A stretch of DNA of 64,000 nt from Hordeum vulgare subsp. vulgare (Eukaryota > Streptophyta > Magnoliopsida > Poales > Poaceae). The notes under the pieces are model-generated. The model searched no databases. It saw only the letters and a program-made list of their open reading frames with translations, and was not told the origin of the DNA. A program made the translations under genes and the position numbers. Location: assembly GCF_904849725.1 (NCBI RefSeq), contig NC_058524.1, positions 546,037,763 to 546,101,762 of the forward strand. The letters run 5' to 3'. Below are positions 44,905-56,978 of this stretch, piece after piece. Position 1 is the stretch's first letter, and each line of letters opens with the position of its first letter.

Positions 44905-46717
44905 TGGTAGCTCATCCAGGATATCAGGGAAGTCGTCAGTAGCTTCGACGTGAGTCTGAGCCAACTCATCTTGAGCCTCTGGGATGGAAGTGCTTATTCA
45001 TATTGTCTCAGCCGCCTTGGGAATGGATGATGACTCGCTAGTTTTCCTATTTTTGGCTTGAGCCCTAGAAAGGGTGGTAATTATGTTAAAGTAGAAAGAT
45101 TGGCGTCCAAAGAACATGTTGGCAAGTGGACTTACCCCTCGAGGCAGATTAAAGGGGGAAGAGCCAAAGCAGCTGAGTCGCCAGATGAAGTAGGTGAAAC
45201 CTGTTGTACATAAGATTCAAAAGATTGTGTAAGTCATGAGAATCGTCCGCACAGGAAAGAAGGACATTTAGTATAACACATACCTCGCTTTGTCGCTTGT
45301 GACCGGACACCTTCTCGGGCAACCCAGACAAGAGATCACCAGAATGGCTTCGAGTGTGACGTTTTTGTGTGAAACTCGCCTTCTTCAAAAGGAAATTGTG
45401 ATCCAGATGAGCGTCTGGGTGAGATAGGGGAACTTTTCTATAGATTCGCCTTGTCGGCCTAGGAGAAGAAGAATTTGAGTCGGAAGAAATGGAAATTACC
45501 TCAATGTCTTCATCTTGGCTCTCCATGTCATCATCCTATAAAATGGAAATGGCAACGCTTGAGTACGGGTTGTGTTAAAATAAAAAGGACAAAAGCATTT
45601 ACCTCTGGGTGCCCCTCTGCGGCCCGAGACTCGCCCACAACGGATGACTCTTTGGTGGCGGCTTTGCCCTTGGTTTTGTTCTTTGGGGCAACTTTCGTTG
45701 TCTTCTTCTTGACGGCGGTTTTAGATATTCGCTTCTAGAAAGGCGAGTTCTTCTAGTTAACATAATTGGAGGTCGGGTCAGAAAACAAGCTCCAAATTTA
45801 TAAAAAAACAAGACAGACGAGTTAAGTTATTTGACCTATGGAGTCGGGTTGGAGACACAGAACGATTTTAAGCCAATCTTGGAGCAATTTTCAATTGGTT
45901 CGCCACATTGTTTCTTCACGATATTGACAATATCTTCCTCCTCAAGCGTGACATTGTAGAAGCATTGCAGATGGTTTAAGCTGCCATCGTATTCGCACAT
46001 TAAGCCGCCCTGGTGGCTCAGAGGCATTATCCTCCAGTCCACCTAGCAGCGAATCAGATCAATTCCAGTGAGACCGTTGGCGGTCAAGGCCGTGAGCTTT
46101 GTGAAGACAGGGGAGAGTGAAGCTTCTTCCTCATCAGTCAGCTTCTCGGGCAGCTCAAAATCCATGGGTAGACGTTACTACCTAAAACCTCATAGATGGT
46201 TCTCAGTGATTAGAGCAGTGTCGCGGCAATAAAACCAAGTCTTCCCCCAGCCCTTGGGGTGACTAGGTAGAGCAGCAGCGGGAACCCGCATTCTCATCGT
46301 CTCTGAATGTTTACCCCACCAAGCTCTAGGCACAGGCCGTCGGTGAATTCAGTTTGGCGGTTCAAATAGAAGAATTTCCTGAATGGAAAGACGGTAGGCT
46401 CTATCTGTAAGTAAGCTTCACAAAATACTTGGAATTGACAGCGGTTGGTGATCGAGTTTGGGCCTAAGTCCTGGGGATGGAGGTTAAAGAAGTGCAGTGC
46501 GTGTCTGAAGAATTTTGAGCCGGGCGGTGTGAAGCCCCGCTCACTATGATCAGTAAAAACCACCACCTCCCCATCGTCAGGTTGTGGGCGCTGTTCTCCT
46601 ATGGCGGCTCGCCAACCGATTGTTTCCTGCGGAGCTAGAGTTCCCACTTTTACAAATTCTTCAAGAACTGCGTCACTGACCTCTGATGGCAACCAATTAC
46701 ACTTGGAGATGTTACCC

Positions 46718-47305
46718 ATGGCCGCAAAGCACAGAGATAGAGATATGCATAAAGGCGATTGGCGGGTCGTAAGGAACTATAGAAGTATTAACTCGCCAAC
46801 AAGTGGTTGGGGAGGCATCTAAACAGAAATTAGGACTCGCCATAGCCTAAGGACGGATTGCTTTTTAAGATTTCCTTAGTAAATTTCCTGGATCTGAGGC
46901 AAACACGTTTACCACAATGTGCGAGAAATTATGGATCTACACATGCCCTAAAATGGAAAATACTCTGCAAATTCTAAGAACACTAAGGATGCAGGAGCAC
47001 CGTAGAACCCATGAGGAGATCTTGCGAAGCCATAAAAAAGAGCAACATATTTGCTGCCACTATTAAACAAATCTACCACGGTTTTTTACTAAACTACGGG
47101 ATTCAAATGATACCTATCAGGTTAATGGCGTGATCTACAGATTCTTTAAGATCTACAGTACTTCCCTAAGAACAAAGATGATTGGTAAACTAGATCTATG
47201 AAGAAGAGGAAGTTTACCTCGTGAATGCAGATGTTGGCGAAGGGGGCCCCGCTAAGATCTACGCCGAGCACCAATCCCGAACGATCCGAGAGAAGTAGAT
47301 CCGAA
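46718..47305 (-). other. Upstream (promoter and leader) region of the outer antisense gene
   Basis: No coding sequence or LTR is found. On the minus strand this leads into ATG 46717, so it should hold the antisense promoter or leader if the gene was ever expressed. The end at about 47305 is a breakpoint: the following bases are homologous to 49813 onward. Confidence 0.4.
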
Positions 47306-48034
47306 GGGGAAGTTTAATAACTCGAATGTCGGCATAGATCGAGCCTTGTCAGTGCATCACCTTACTTTCCATGCTACCACATGTCTTTCCGGAAGGGAAT
47401 ATGGTGTAGTATATCGTAAACCTATTATGAGATACACAACAAGTAGAGGGGCCAGGATGAAGGTCTCCATGGCCCTGGAATAAAGCTAGTCATCCGGTCA
47501 GGGGGCATGGGTGTTTCCGGTCTGGGACCGAGAGGGAGGGCACTCCCTTGTAGCGCGCGGTAGCAATGTGATCCCATGATATTCGAGTATGTTGGCCTCC
47601 CCATATTAATTTTTCCCCTGAGAGCGTGCCCCGGGTGATGACGAGCCTCACCGGGTAAAAATAGGTGTGTGGTGGTTCTGAGTGTGTGCTTTTGAAATAT
47701 CGTATGCATGATTAGTCTTTAGTGACTATGGAAACCCATTAGCTGTGGGTAAAGAGTACACCCTGTGTAGAGTCGAAACTATTTGAGTAGCCGTGTCCAT
47801 GGTCAAGGACGACTGGTTGACAGGTCAAGTGTCGGTCTCTCGAGAACTAGTTGTTTATGGAAGTGCTAAAATTATGACATTTTACTATGATGATGGAACT
47901 AACGCGATGAAAGTTGGATGTTTTAAATATCCCTAAGGTTGGTTGTACCACCCGAATATTCATTTACTTTTATGCCCTTTCCATGGTGTCGCTAAGACGC
48001 CTGACTAAGGTGAGCATTCACTATTATGCCCTTT
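47306..48034 (+). repeat. Unassigned LTR-like sequence, copy 1 (right part)
   Basis: The first 180 bp are homologous to 49813-49881 plus 58810-58935 of copy 2. This region therefore continues the sequence that was interrupted at 15533, minus roughly 0.3-0.4 kb lost with the Tat element's 3' LTR. No protein is encoded; minus frame 47425-47709 has no domain. Confidence 0.55.
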
Positions 48035-49881
48035 CTAGTTTCAAGTCCAAAATTTTCAAATTGTTTCACCAAAGTTTGGAGCAAAATTGATGTTTTTGCT
48101 AAAAACCAACCTAACCTTTTTCAAAAAATTTGAAATTTGCAGGCAGTCTCTCTAACCAATGATAGGCCGCCCCATAAATTTTCAGCAGCTAACTCATTTT
48201 TCTCATGCCAATTGCGTTTCATCGAGTAGGTGGTGGGCACTACTCGAGGTAGGAGAAGGACAATGTCAATCCCACAAGTGCCAAGCCTTGGCGGCTTGTG
48301 CACTCTGCCCCGAGCTTATCCACCATGTGGGATGGTCCTTTGGCCGGTTGCGTGGGTCGGTGGTGAGCTGGCTTGAGCATGCTAGATCCTGCAGCAGCGC
48401 CATCAACGACTTCCACGGCCGCCAGCAGCCATTGGTGCAAAGTCGCGCCGCCCAACACCGACCAAGCGTTGTAGGAGCTCCGCGTGGCTGTCCCCCACCC
48501 TTACGCGCATCTGTCCATCACCGTGCTCTGGATAGCAGAGAGCATGCTCTATGCCGCCGACGCGCCCGTGACGAGCCGCCCCGTCGATAGCCGGGCACTG
48601 CCTGGAATAGTTCATGTTCAGGAGCAAAATGGAGCACACGCAGACCATACAGCTACCCCGACCCCGTAAGCGCCTGCTAGTTCCTCTGGCTCGCCGTAAT
48701 TTGTCGCCGGAGTTGGTCCCTGTGGCAACCCCTCTAGTCCGCCTACATAAAGGCATCCCGAGCCGTTGTGTAGCCACCGCACCCACCACACCTCACCACC
48801 GCCTCGCCAAAACCCTCGGAAGGCCTCTCGAGGGCCTTCTTCCCCGTCTCCTGTCGCGCCGATTTGCTTCGGGCTTTGGCTAAAGTAGCCAGGGTAGATG
48901 CATCCATGTAGCCTAGATTTTTCCAGTAAGCTCCTCGAGCACTAGCACATCTAACCCGCATGCGAATTCGGTGAGTGTAGGGATCTCATTCGAGATCCCT
49001 CTGCACCTGAAACGCCGCCCGCCGGAGTTGGAAGCTACCGTCGATGTGGTGTCCGCCATCGAGTGCCTCCACCTCAATCAGCTGTGGAATCTCCTGCTGG
49101 GTGCACCCGCATACTGCTTCCACTTTGGTTCGTCGCAGTACGCCGCCGGTGAAACCACAAGCCTCTGCCACCGGCGAGGTGGATTCATACCTGACAGTGG
49201 AGGCCCACTGTCTGGATACTAATCTTTTCGAACCTTTTTTGGAAAAAGTATTCTTCCATAATACGCCTTCCCCTCTGACCCGTGTAATTTCACCAGAGCG
49301 CTTTGCTTCTTTCCAGTCAGCCCCCTGAGGTAATTCTATCTTTTAAACTTGTTTTCTTTATTACAAATTCGTCCCTAAACTTGTTTTCTTTATATCTTTT
49401 AAACTACATGGGATTTTCAAGTGATTCTTTTTGCAAAATCTTTCTCTTCTTGTCTAGTTTATTTTCATATTTATTCAAGAATACTTTGCGATAGTATAAA
49501 AGCCTTTAGCATTTACAATAGAATTCGGTGCTGTGACATAGATACCGACAAGGGAAGCGTCGACGTTAATTTCACCGAGCTTGATACCGACTTCGTCGAA
49601 CCAGGCAAGCTGTTTACGCAATTGATGTGATGTTTGCTAATAACATTGTTAGGGTTTTGCTCCATAAGAGAACTTGCAATCTGATGAATTGCTTCATGCG
49701 ATGACTTAGTGCTTAAAAAAGTTGATCATCAAGGTGATGATGAGAGGCCGTGGACAACCTAGTCACATGGGACGTGATAGGTGGTTGCCTGAGAATGCCA
49801 TTGGCATGATACCGTGTGGATAAGTTTAAAAACTCTAGTGTGAGCATAGATTGAGTCTTGTTAGTGCATCTCCTAACTTTC
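48035..49881 (+). repeat. Unassigned LTR-like sequence, copy 2 (left part)
   Basis: This copy is homologous to 14195-15533 over about 1.35 kb and then continues in a T-rich tail and an AT-rich segment (49420-49881). It is abutted on its left by the end of copy 1 without the AT-rich part found at 13627-14194. It is interrupted at 49882 by the Angela-type element, whose target duplication CTTTC occupies 49877-49881. Open frames (48159-48590, 48971-49222 and others) show no domain. Confidence 0.6.
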
Positions 49882-51682
49882 TGTTGGAAATATGCCCTAG
49901 AGGCAATGATAAATAGTTATTATTATGTTTCCTGTTTAAATATAATAGTTTATTATCCATGCTATAATTATATTAAATGAAAACATAGATACATGTCAGG
50001 ATAAATAGACATAACAATGTCCCTAGCAAGCCTCTAGTTGGCTAGCCAGTTGATCAAGGATAGTCAAGGTTTAAATAGACATAACATCATTAGGAGAATT
50101 ATGTGATGGACTAGACCCAAACTATAAACGTAGCATATTGATCGCGTCATTTTATTGCTATTGTTTTCTGCGTGTCAAGTATTTGTTCCTATGACCATGA
50201 GATCATATAACATACTGGCACCGGAGGGATACCTTGTGTGTATCAAATGTCACAACGTAATTGGGTGACTATAAAGGTGATCTACAGGTATTTCCGAAGG
50301 TGTCCGTTGGGTTAGTATGGATCAAGACTGAGATTTGTCACTTCGTGTGACGGAGAGGTATCTCGGGGCCCACTCGGTAATACAACATCACACACAAGCC
50401 TTGCAAGCAATGTGACTTAGTGTAAGTCACGGGATCTTGTATTACGGAACGAGAAAAGAAACTTGCCGGTAACGAGATTGAAATAGGTATGCGGATACCG
50501 ACGATCGAATCTCGGGCAAGTAAAATACCGAAGGACAAAGGGAATGATATACGGGATTGCCTGAATCCTTGACACCAAGGTTCAACCGATAAGTTATTCG
50601 GAGAATATGTAGGATCCAATATGGGCATCCAGGTCCCGCTATTGGATATTGACTGAGGAGTACCTCGGGGCATGTCTGCATAGTTCTCGAACCCGCAGGG
50701 TCTGCACACTTAAGGTTCGGCGATGTTTTAGTATAGTTGAGTTATATGTGTGGTTACCGAATGTTGTTCGGAGTCCCGGATGAGATCACGGACGTCACGA
50801 GGGTTTCCAAAATAGTCCGGAGACGAAGATTGATATATAGGATGACCTCATTTGATTGCCGTAAGGTTTTCGGGCATTACCGGGAATGTACCGGGAGTGA
50901 CGAATGGGTTCCGGATGTTCACCGAGAGGGGGCCAACCCACCCGGGGAAGCCCATAGGCCCTAGGGGTGGCACACCAGCCCTTGGTGGGCTGGTGGGACA
51001 GCCCAAAAATGCCTATGTGCAAGGGATAAGAAAATCAAAGAGAAAAGAAAAAAAAGAGTTGGGAAGGAAGGGAAGGACTCCACCTTCCAATCCTAGTTGG
51101 ACTAGGATTGGAGGTGGACTCCTCCACCTCCTTGGCCGGTGCACCCTTGGGGTCTTGGACCCCAAGGAAAGCCTCCCCTCCCCTCCTCCTATATATAGTG
51201 GAGTTTTAGGGCTGATTTGAGACAACTTTTGCCACGGCAGCCCGACCACAAACACCACGGTTTTTCCTCTAGATCGTATTTCTGCGGAGCTCGGGCGAAG
51301 CCCTGCAGGAGTAGATCCTTCACCACCACCGGAGCGCCGTCACGCTACCGGAGAACTCATCTACTTCTCCGTCTTGCTTGCTGGATCAAGAAGGCCGAGA
51401 TCATCGTCGAGCTGTACGTGTGCTGAACGCGGAGGTGCCGTCCGTTCGGCACTAGATCCGAGCGGATCGTGGGACGGATCGAGGGATGGTTCGTGGGACG
51501 GTTCGCGGGGTGGATCGAGGGACGTGAGGACGTTCCACTACATCAACCACGTTTCTTAACGCTTCCTGCTGTGCGATCTACAAGGGTACGTAGATCCAAA
51601 TCTCCTCTCGTAGATGGATATCACCATGATAGGTCTTCGTGCGCGTAGGAATTTTTTTGTTTCCCATGCGACGTTCCCAACA
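49882..51682 (+). repeat. 5' LTR of the Angela-type element
   Basis: It has the TG...CA structure and a TATA box (CTATATATAG) at about 51189-51198. Compared with the 3' LTR it lacks about 50 nt near 50073; in their place stands a second copy of a 14-nt phrase (AAATAGACATAACA) also present at 50003-50016. Confidence 0.95.
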
Positions 51683-51683
51683 G

Positions 51684-51701
51684 TGGCATCATGAGCTAGG
51701 T
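51684..51701 (+). other. Primer binding site, initiator tRNA-Met type, degraded
   Basis: TGGCATCATGAGCTAGG follows the LTR after 1 nt. The usual Copia site TGGTATCAGAGC is recognisable with a substitution and a 1-nt insertion. Confidence 0.75.
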
Positions 51702-52951
51702 TCATGCGTAGATGTAATCTTGAGTAGAACACAAAGGGTTTTGTGTACGGTGATGTTCGATTTGCTGCCCTCCTTAGTCATTTCTCAATTTGGCGGTATT
51801 GTTGGATTGAAGCGGCCCGGACCGACATTATTCGTACGCTTACGAAAGACTGGTTTCATCGGTTGACATGCAACCACGTTGCATAAAGATGACTGGCGGG
51901 TGTCGGTTTCTTCAACTTTAGTTGAATTGGTTTTGACCGAGGCGGGTTTTGGAGAGGTTAAATATAAATTTGCACATCTCCGTTGTGGTTTTTGCGTAAG
52001 TAAGATGCGATCTACTAGATACCCACTGCAACCACGTAAAACATGCAACAACAATTAGAGGACGTCTAACTTGCTTTTGCAGGGTATGCTTGGGATATGA
52101 TATGGCCAATGACGTGATATGATATATTGGATGTATGAGATGATCATGTTGTAATAGTTAAATATCGACTTGCACGTCGATGGTACGGCAACCGACATGA
52201 GCCATAGGGTTGTCTTTCAACTAACGTTTGTGCTTGCAGATGCGTTTACTATATTGCTAGGATGTAGCTTTAGTAGTAATAGCATGAGTAGCACGTCAAC
52301 CCCGATGGCGACACATTGATGGAGATCATGATGATGGAAATCATGGTGTGGCGACGGTGACAAAAAGATCGTGCCGGTGCTTTGGTGATGGAGATCAAGA
52401 AGCACATGATGATGACCATATCATGTAACTTATGAATTGCATGTGATGTTAATCCTTTTATGCACCTTATTTTGCTTAGAACGACGGTAGCATTATGAGG
52501 TGATCTCTCACTAAAATTTCAAGACGAAATTGTCTTCTCCCCGACTGTGCATTGTTGCTACAGTTTGTCGTTTCGAGACACCACGTGATGATCGGGTGTG
52601 ATAGACTCAATGTTCACATACAATGGGTGCAAAACAGTTGCACACGCAGAACACTCGGGTTAAGCTTGACGAGCCTAGCATGTGCAAACATGGCCGCGGA
52701 ACACATGAGACCGAAACGTCGACTGTGAATCATATAGTTGATATGATTAGCATAGGGATGCTTACCACCGAAACTATCCTCAACTCACGTGATGATCGGA
52801 CTTGAGCTAGTGGAATTGGATCATTTACCACTCAAATGACTAGAGAGATATACTTTTTGAGTGGGAGTTTAGCAAGTAATTTAATTAGTTAAACTCTAAG
52901 TATCTTGAACATAGTCTAAGTCCATTTTGAAAATATTTGTGTTGTAGATCA
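51702..52951 (+). other. Leader (5' UTR) of the Angela-type element
   Basis: This is 1.25 kb without a coding frame. Such a long leader is normal for Angela/BARE elements, where packaging and dimerisation signals are expected. Short frames on either strand here have no domain. Confidence 0.7.
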
Positions 52952-54103
52952 ATGGCTCACGCGATAGTCACCCTGAATTTTAATACGTTCCTAGAGAAAG
53001 CTAAGTTGAAAGATGATGGAAGCAACTTTGTAGACTGGGCTCGTAATCTTAAGTTGCTCTTGCAAGCTGGGAAGAAGGATTATGTCCTTAATGCTGCGCT
53101 AGGAGATGAACCACCCGCCACGGCTGACCAGGATGCTAAGAACGCTTGGTTAGCACGCAAGGAGGACTACTCAGTAGTTCAATGTGCAGTCTTGTATGGC
53201 GTAGAGCCGGGACTTCAACGTCGCAGTTAGCATCATGAAGCATATGAGATGTTCCAGGATTGAAAGTTTATATTTCAGAAGAACGCCCGGATCGAGAGGT
53301 ATGAGACCTCCGATAAATTCTATGCTTGCAAGATGGAGGAGAATTCGTCTGTCCGTGAACATGTGCTCAAGATGTCTGGGTACTCAAACCGTCTAGCTGA
53401 GCTGGGGATTGAACTCCCGCAATAGGCTATCACTGACAGAATTCTTCAATCACTGCCACCAAGCTATAAGATCTTTGTGTTGAACTATAACATGCAAGGG
53501 ATCAACAAGTCACCCGACGAGTTATTCGTGATGCTAAAAGTCACAGAGTCAGAACTCCGTAAAGAGCATCAAGTGTTGATGGTGAATAAGACCACTAGTT
53601 TCAAGAGAAACGACAAAGGAAAGAAGGGTAATTCAAAGAAGAGAGGCAAGCCTGTTGCCAATCCGACGAAGAAGCTCAAAGCTGGACCTAAGCCTGAAAC
53701 AGAGTGCTATTATTGCAAGGGTATGGGTCACCGGAAGCGCAACTGCCCCAAATATCCGGCTGATAAGAAGGCGGCCAAGGAAAAATCAGGTATATTCGAT
53801 ATACATGTTATTGATGTGTACTTAACTCGCTCTCATAGTAGTGCCTGGGTATTCGATACCGGTTCTGTTGCTCATATTTGCAACTCAAAACAGGAACTGT
53901 GGAATAAGCGAAGGCCGGCGAAGGATGAAGTGACGATGCGCGTGGGAAATGGTTCCAAGGTTGATGCAATCGCCGCCGGCGCAGTTTCACTTCAGTTACC
54001 ATCAGGATTAGTTATGAACTTAAATAAATGTTATTTAGTGCCTGCGTTAAGCATTAACATTATATCTGGATCTTCTTTATTGCGAGATGGTTACTCGTTT
54101 AAG
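52952..54103 (+). pseudogene. Copia gag and protease, broken
   Basis: ATG 52952 begins MAHAIVTLNFNTFLEKAKLK. The gag core (DDGSNFVDWARNLKLLLQAG) follows, with stops at about 53228, 53262 and 53423. A CCHC zinc knuckle, CYYCKGMGHRKRNC, lies at 53705-53746. The aspartic protease has its active site in AWVFDTGSVAHIC (DTG at 53855-53863) and ends before a stop at 54104. Gag forms the particle and the protease cleaves the polyprotein. The reading stays in one frame apart from stops, as in the Copia single-ORF layout. Confidence 0.92.
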
Positions 54104-56926
54104 TGAGAGAATAATGGTTGTTCTATTTCTATGAGTAATATCTTTTATGGTCATGCACCCAATGTGAGAGGATTATTCATATTGAATCTTGATAGTGATA
54201 GTACACATATACATAACATTGAGACCAAAAGAGTTAGAGTTAACAATGATAGCACCATGTTTTTATGGCACTGCCGCTTAGGTCATAGTGGTGTAAAACG
54301 CATGAAGAAACTCCATACTGATGGACTTTTGGAGTCACTTGACTTTGATTCACTTGACACGTGCGAACCATGCCTCATGGGCAAGATGACTAAGACTCCG
54401 TTCTCCGGAACAATGGAGCATGCAAGTGACTTGTTGGAAATCGTACATACCGATGTGTGTGGTCCGATGAGAGTGGAGGAACGCAGCGGATATCGTTATT
54501 TTCTCACCTTGACTGATGATCTGAGTAGATATGGTTATGTCTACTTGATGAAGCACAAGTATGAGACATTTGAAAAGTTCAAACAATTCCAGAGTGAAGT
54601 CAAAAATCAACGTAACAAGAAGATCAAGTTCCTACGGTTTGATCGTGGGGGTGAATATCTGAGTTTCGAGTTTAGTGCTCACTTAAGACAATATGGAATT
54701 GTTTCACAGTTGACGTGGAACACCACAGCGTAATGGTGTGTCCGAACATCGTAATTGTACTTTATTAGAGATGGTGCGATCTATGATGTCTCTTACCGAT
54801 TTGTCGTTATCATTTTGGGGTTATGCATTAGAAATAGCTGCATTCACTTTAAATAGGGCACCATCAAAATCCGTTGAGACGATGCCATACGAACTGTGGT
54901 ATGGCAAAAGACCAAATTTGTCGTTTCTTAAAGTTTGGGGATGTGATGCTTACGTCAAAAAGCTTCAGCATGAAAAGATGGAACCCAAAGCGAAAAAGTG
55001 CGTCTTCATAGGTTACCCAAAAGAGACAGTTGGGTATACCTTCTATCTCAAATGCTAGGGCAAAGTGTTTGTTGCTAACAACGGAGCTTTTCTTAAGGAG
55101 TTTCTCTCGAAAGAATTGAGTGGGAGGAAGATAGAACTTGATGAGGTTGTCGAACTTCTAATTCCTCTTGATGGTGGCGTAGGGCAAGGGGAAACCCCTG
55201 TTGCTGCGGCACCAGTTGATGAACAAGTTGATGATGATGATCATGAAACTTTGGATCAAGTTACTGTCGGACCTCGCAGGTCGACAAGATCACGTACTGC
55301 TCCCGAGTGGTACGGTAATCCTGTCTTGACGATTATGTTGTTGAACAACAATGAACTTGCGAATTATGAAGAAGCAATGGTGGGCCCGGATTCCAACAAA
55401 TGGCTGGAGGCCATGAAGTCTGAGATAGGATCCATGTACGAGAACAAAGTGTGGACTTTAGAAGTACTATCTGAAGGTCGCAAGGCTATTCAGAAAAAAT
55501 GGATCTATAAGAAGAAGACAGACGCAGACGGTAATGTGACCGTTTATAAAGCTCGACTTGTGGCAAAGGGTTTTTCACAAGTTCAAGGAATTGACTATGA
55601 GAGACTTTCTCACCGGTAGTGATGCTTAAGTCTGTCCGAATCATGTTAGCAATAGCTGCCTTTTACGGTTATGAAATCTGGCAGATGGATGTCAAAACGG
55701 CGTTCCTTAACGGTTTTCTTAAGGAAGAGTTGTATATGATGCAACCCGAAGGTTTTGTCAATCCTAAGAATGCTGACAAAGTGTGCAGACTCTAGCGATC
55801 CATTTATGGACTGGTGCAAGCATCTCGGAGTTGGAATAAGCGTTTTGATCTGGTGATCAAAGCATTTGGGTTTATACAAGTGGTTGGAGAATCTTGCATT
55901 TACAAGAAAGTGAGTGGGAGTTGTGTGGCGTTTCTAATATTATATGTGGACGACATATTGTTGATTGGAAACAACGTGGAGCTTTTGGAGAGCATAAAAG
56001 GTTACTTGAATAAAAGTTTCTCTATGAAGGACCTAGGAGAAGCTGCTTACATTCTAGGCATTAAGATCTATAGGGATAGATCGAAACGCCTCATAGGACT
56101 TTCACAAAGCACATACCTTGATAAAGTTTTGAAGAAGTTCAAAATGGATCAGTCCAAGAAAGGGTTCTTGCCAGTGTTACAAGGTATAAAATTGAGTAAG
56201 ACTGAGTGCCCAGCAACTACGGAAGATAGAAAGACAATGAGTTCCGTCTCCTACGCTTCAGGCGTAGGTTCTATCATGTATGCAATGTTGTGCACTAGAC
56301 CAAACGTCAGCTTGGCCATAAGTATGGCAGGCAGGTTTCAGAGTAATCCAGGAGTGGATCACAGGACGGTAGTCAAGAACATTCTGAAGTACCTGAAAAG
56401 GACTAAGGAAATGTTTCTCGTGTATGGAGGTGACAAGGAGCTCATCGTAAAAGGTTACATCGACGCTAGTTTTGACACCGATCCGGATGACTCTAAGTCT
56501 CAAACCGGATACGTATTTATTCTTAATGGGGGTGCGGTAAGCTGGTGCAGTTCCAAGCAAAGCGTCGTAGCAGATTCTACATGTGAAGCGGAGTACATGG
56601 CTGCTTCTGAGGAGGCAAAGGAGGGTGTCTGGATGAAGCAGTTCATGACAGATCTTGGAGTTGTGGCGAGCGCACTAGATCCATTAACTCTGTTATGTGA
56701 CAACACTAGTGCCATTGCCTTAGCAAAGGAACCAAGGTTTCACAAGAAGACCTGACACATCAAACGACGCTTCAACCTCATCCGCGACTACGTCGAGTTA
56801 GAGGACGTGAATATTTGCAAAGTGCACACAGATATGAATGTAGTAGACCCGCTGACTAAACCTCTTCCATGGGGAAAACATGATCAACACCAGAACTGTA
56901 TGGGTGTTCGATTTATTACAATGTAA
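54104..56926 (+). pseudogene. Copia integrase, reverse transcriptase and RNase H, broken
   Basis: Integrase: HHCC finger (LWHCRLGHSGV near 54264 and CEPC near 54360), core TDVCGPM (near 54450) and RFDRGGEYL (near 54635). A short deletion at about 54715-54730 shifts frame within the GTPQRNGVSE motif. RT: WIYKKKTDADGNVTVYKARL (about 55500), a frameshift near 55600, QMDVKTAFLNG (about 55680), and the catalytic YVDD at 55943-55954. RNase H: DASFDTDPDDSKSQTGYVF (about 56462) and CEAEYMAASEEAKEGVW. Stops lie at about 55057, 55795 and 56752. The frame ends at 56926, 52 bp before the 3' LTR. Domain order integrase before RT confirms Copia. Confidence 0.93.
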
Positions 56927-56978
56927 ATCGCATGGCGATATGAGGACTAGATTATTGACTCTAGTGCAAGTGGGAGAC

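Larger units (their letters stand above)
30633..46717 (-). pseudogene. Antisense gene of the outer Tat element (putative gypsy-type transposon domain protein), split by the inner element
   Basis: The reading runs down the minus strand from ATG 46717. Exon 1 (46717 to about 46310) encodes the PF04195-type domain, with GEVVVFTDHSERGFTPPGSK and FFRHALHFFNLHPQDLGP. It closely parallels GEVVVFVEHFYRGFGLPASS in the inner element's gene (33701). Further pieces are about 46160-45836; 45740-45600 (lysine-rich, VKKKTTKVAPKNKTK); and 45526-45280 (acidic/serine-rich). The inner Tat element (32064-44904) interrupts next. The gene then continues with a coiled coil (31650-31330: LRQSLAEQQDARAKCEEKLR) and a C-terminal exon at 31277-30633. 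Function is unknown; antisense genes of this kind are established in Tat elements such as Grande. Exon limits are approximate. Confidence 0.65.
15534..47305 (+). mobile_element. Outer Tat-clade Ty3/Gypsy retrotransposon, 3' LTR missing, heavily nested
   Basis: The element has a 5' LTR (15534-16080), a tRNA-Lys PBS, gag (16426-18623) and pol in the order protease-RT-RNase H-second RNase H-integrase (18624-29101). A minus-strand gene follows downstream of pol (46717 down to 30633). An additional archaeal-type RNase H after the first, and an antisense gene 3' of pol, are known traits of Tat-clade elements such as maize Grande. Three insertions lie inside: a solo Angela LTR (22521-28997) with its Helitron, a MITE (29216-29604) and a second Tat element (32064-44904). 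No copy of the LTR is found before 47306, so the 3' LTR was deleted. Confidence 0.85.

Noticed and set aside
48159..49328. Several plus-strand frames that could be a host gene
   Set aside because: The same sequence occurs at 14195-15533 with different disruptions and fits the leader part of an LTR-like repeat; no domain is present.
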